DNA of 64,000 nt, taken from positions 1-64,000 of the forward strand of contig CAKPRO010000009.1 of the NCBI GenBank assembly GCA_934182615.1, read 5' to 3'. Origin of the DNA: an uncultured Bacilli bacterium (GTDB lineage Bacteria > Bacillota_I > Bacilli_A > RF39 > UBA660). The position numbers and the translations under genes are program-made. Positions within the stretch are counted from its first letter, which is position 1. Each line of letters starts with the position of its first letter. Below are positions 63,745 through 64,000 of the stretch, piece after piece. The notes below the pieces were generated by a model. The model was not told the origin of the DNA. It searched no databases and worked only from the letters and a program-made list of their open reading frames with translations.

Positions 63745-64000
63745 CTATTCTGTTTTTTTATCTTTTTTATCTTTTTTATCATCATTTGGCATTAATGGAT
63801 CTGTTGGCTCTGTTTTATCTTCTGGTTTCTTTGATATAGTTATTTTTAAAGTATAGCCATTATAGATTGGATCACCAGGATCTCTGCCTTGTGATAATAC
63901 GATGTTTTCTTCTACATCTGTTGTTTCTTTATATGTTATATCTAATGTTAAATTATTTTCTTTAGCAAACTCTTGAACTTGAGATAAAGTCCATTTTTCT
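63745..64000 (-). CDS. prkC: C-terminal end of PASTA-domain Ser/Thr kinase
   Basis: The last 85 codons of a gene that runs off the right edge. The frame reads a PASTA domain (KWTLSQVQEFAKENNLTLDITY ... GRDPGDPIYNGYTLKITIS) and a charged tail (KKDKKDKKTE). PASTA domains bind muropeptides or lipid II outside the cell. Position directly upstream of rsgA-rpe is that of PrkC in Firmicutes; the kinase domain itself is outside the window. Confidence 0.85.
   Translation of the reverse strand, partial: EKWTLSQVQEFAKENNLTLDITYKETTDVEENIVLSQGRDPGDPIYNGYTLKITISKKPEDKTEPTDPLMPNDDKKDKKDKKTE

Overview
The window is a contiguous stretch of a very AT-rich bacterial chromosome. TGA acts as a stop codon (for example at 43790-43792) and TGG codes tryptophan, so the standard bacterial code applies. 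Housekeeping gene orders point to the Bacillota, class Bacilli: rimP-nusA-rnpM-infB, RNase J, mrnC-rlmB-sigH-like, yqeG-yqeH, and prkC-rsgA-rpe. Also typical are a Bce-type peptide resistance module and a sigma-K-like factor with a hydrophobic pro-sequence. The extreme AT content and many lineage-specific genes suggest an uncultivated host-associated lineage (Erysipelotrichales/RF39-like), but that is inference. No rRNA, tRNA, transposase, integrase or CRISPR array was recognised.

Layout. 1-6.7 kb: two paralogous small genes, the nusA-infB operon with a one-domain RimP, and rnjA. 6.7-9.5 kb: a candidate ncRNA, a five-LysM amidase and a truncated response regulator. 9.6-13.1 kb: a small defence cluster with a zincin, an AbiD/AbiF-type HEPN protein beside a compact ncRNA that has its own promoter, and an ApeA-like HEPN protein. 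13.6-19 kb: an unknown three-gene operon including a divergent sigma factor, a LysR regulator and a large unknown protein. 19.2-24.9 kb: BceRS-BceAB-VanZ. 25.2-31.1 kb: a retron with an RT-trypsin fusion and recognisable msr-msd, a BcgI-like restriction-modification system with an RHH regulator, and gene remnants. 31.1-36.2 kb: a Cys-rich repeat protein, a PHP-ATPase (TrlF-like) system and a phosphoesterase. 36.3-45 kb: a zincin, an ABC-F protein with an attenuator leader, a small RNA, a DUF3800-like protein, a P-type ATPase and a zinc-ribbon membrane metalloprotease. 45-48 kb: an XRE regulator and a HerA-type ATPase. 48-51 kb: a zincin and two tandem transglutaminase-like paralogues. 51.3-64 kb: mostly housekeeping (uvrA, sigH-like, rlmB, mrnC, glycosyltransferase, yqeHG, sigK-like, rpe, rsgA, prkC).

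Three structural signals stand out. First, about ten intergenic loci carry arrays of two or three hairpins. Stem sequences differ from hairpin to hairpin, but nearly every hairpin has the same interruption near its loop: 5' GAC ... GGC 3', a single A-G mismatch between a G-C and a C-G pair. The arrays lie almost always in the same orientation on the chromosome, whatever the direction of the neighbouring genes. I do not recognise this family. Second, the retron plus BcgI-like island (about 25364-30916) sits exactly between the promoter/ribosome-binding region (30917 upward) and the start codon (25357) of a small gene whose intact paralogue lies at 34949-35128. Joining the two flanks recreates the intact locus almost base for base. 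Third, both the retron and the AbiF-type gene have a readable ncRNA with a consensus promoter.

Several small genes below 60 codons were added from direct translation: 25217-25357, 34949-35128, 38797-38871, 43617-43793, 61813-61992 and 62112-62234.
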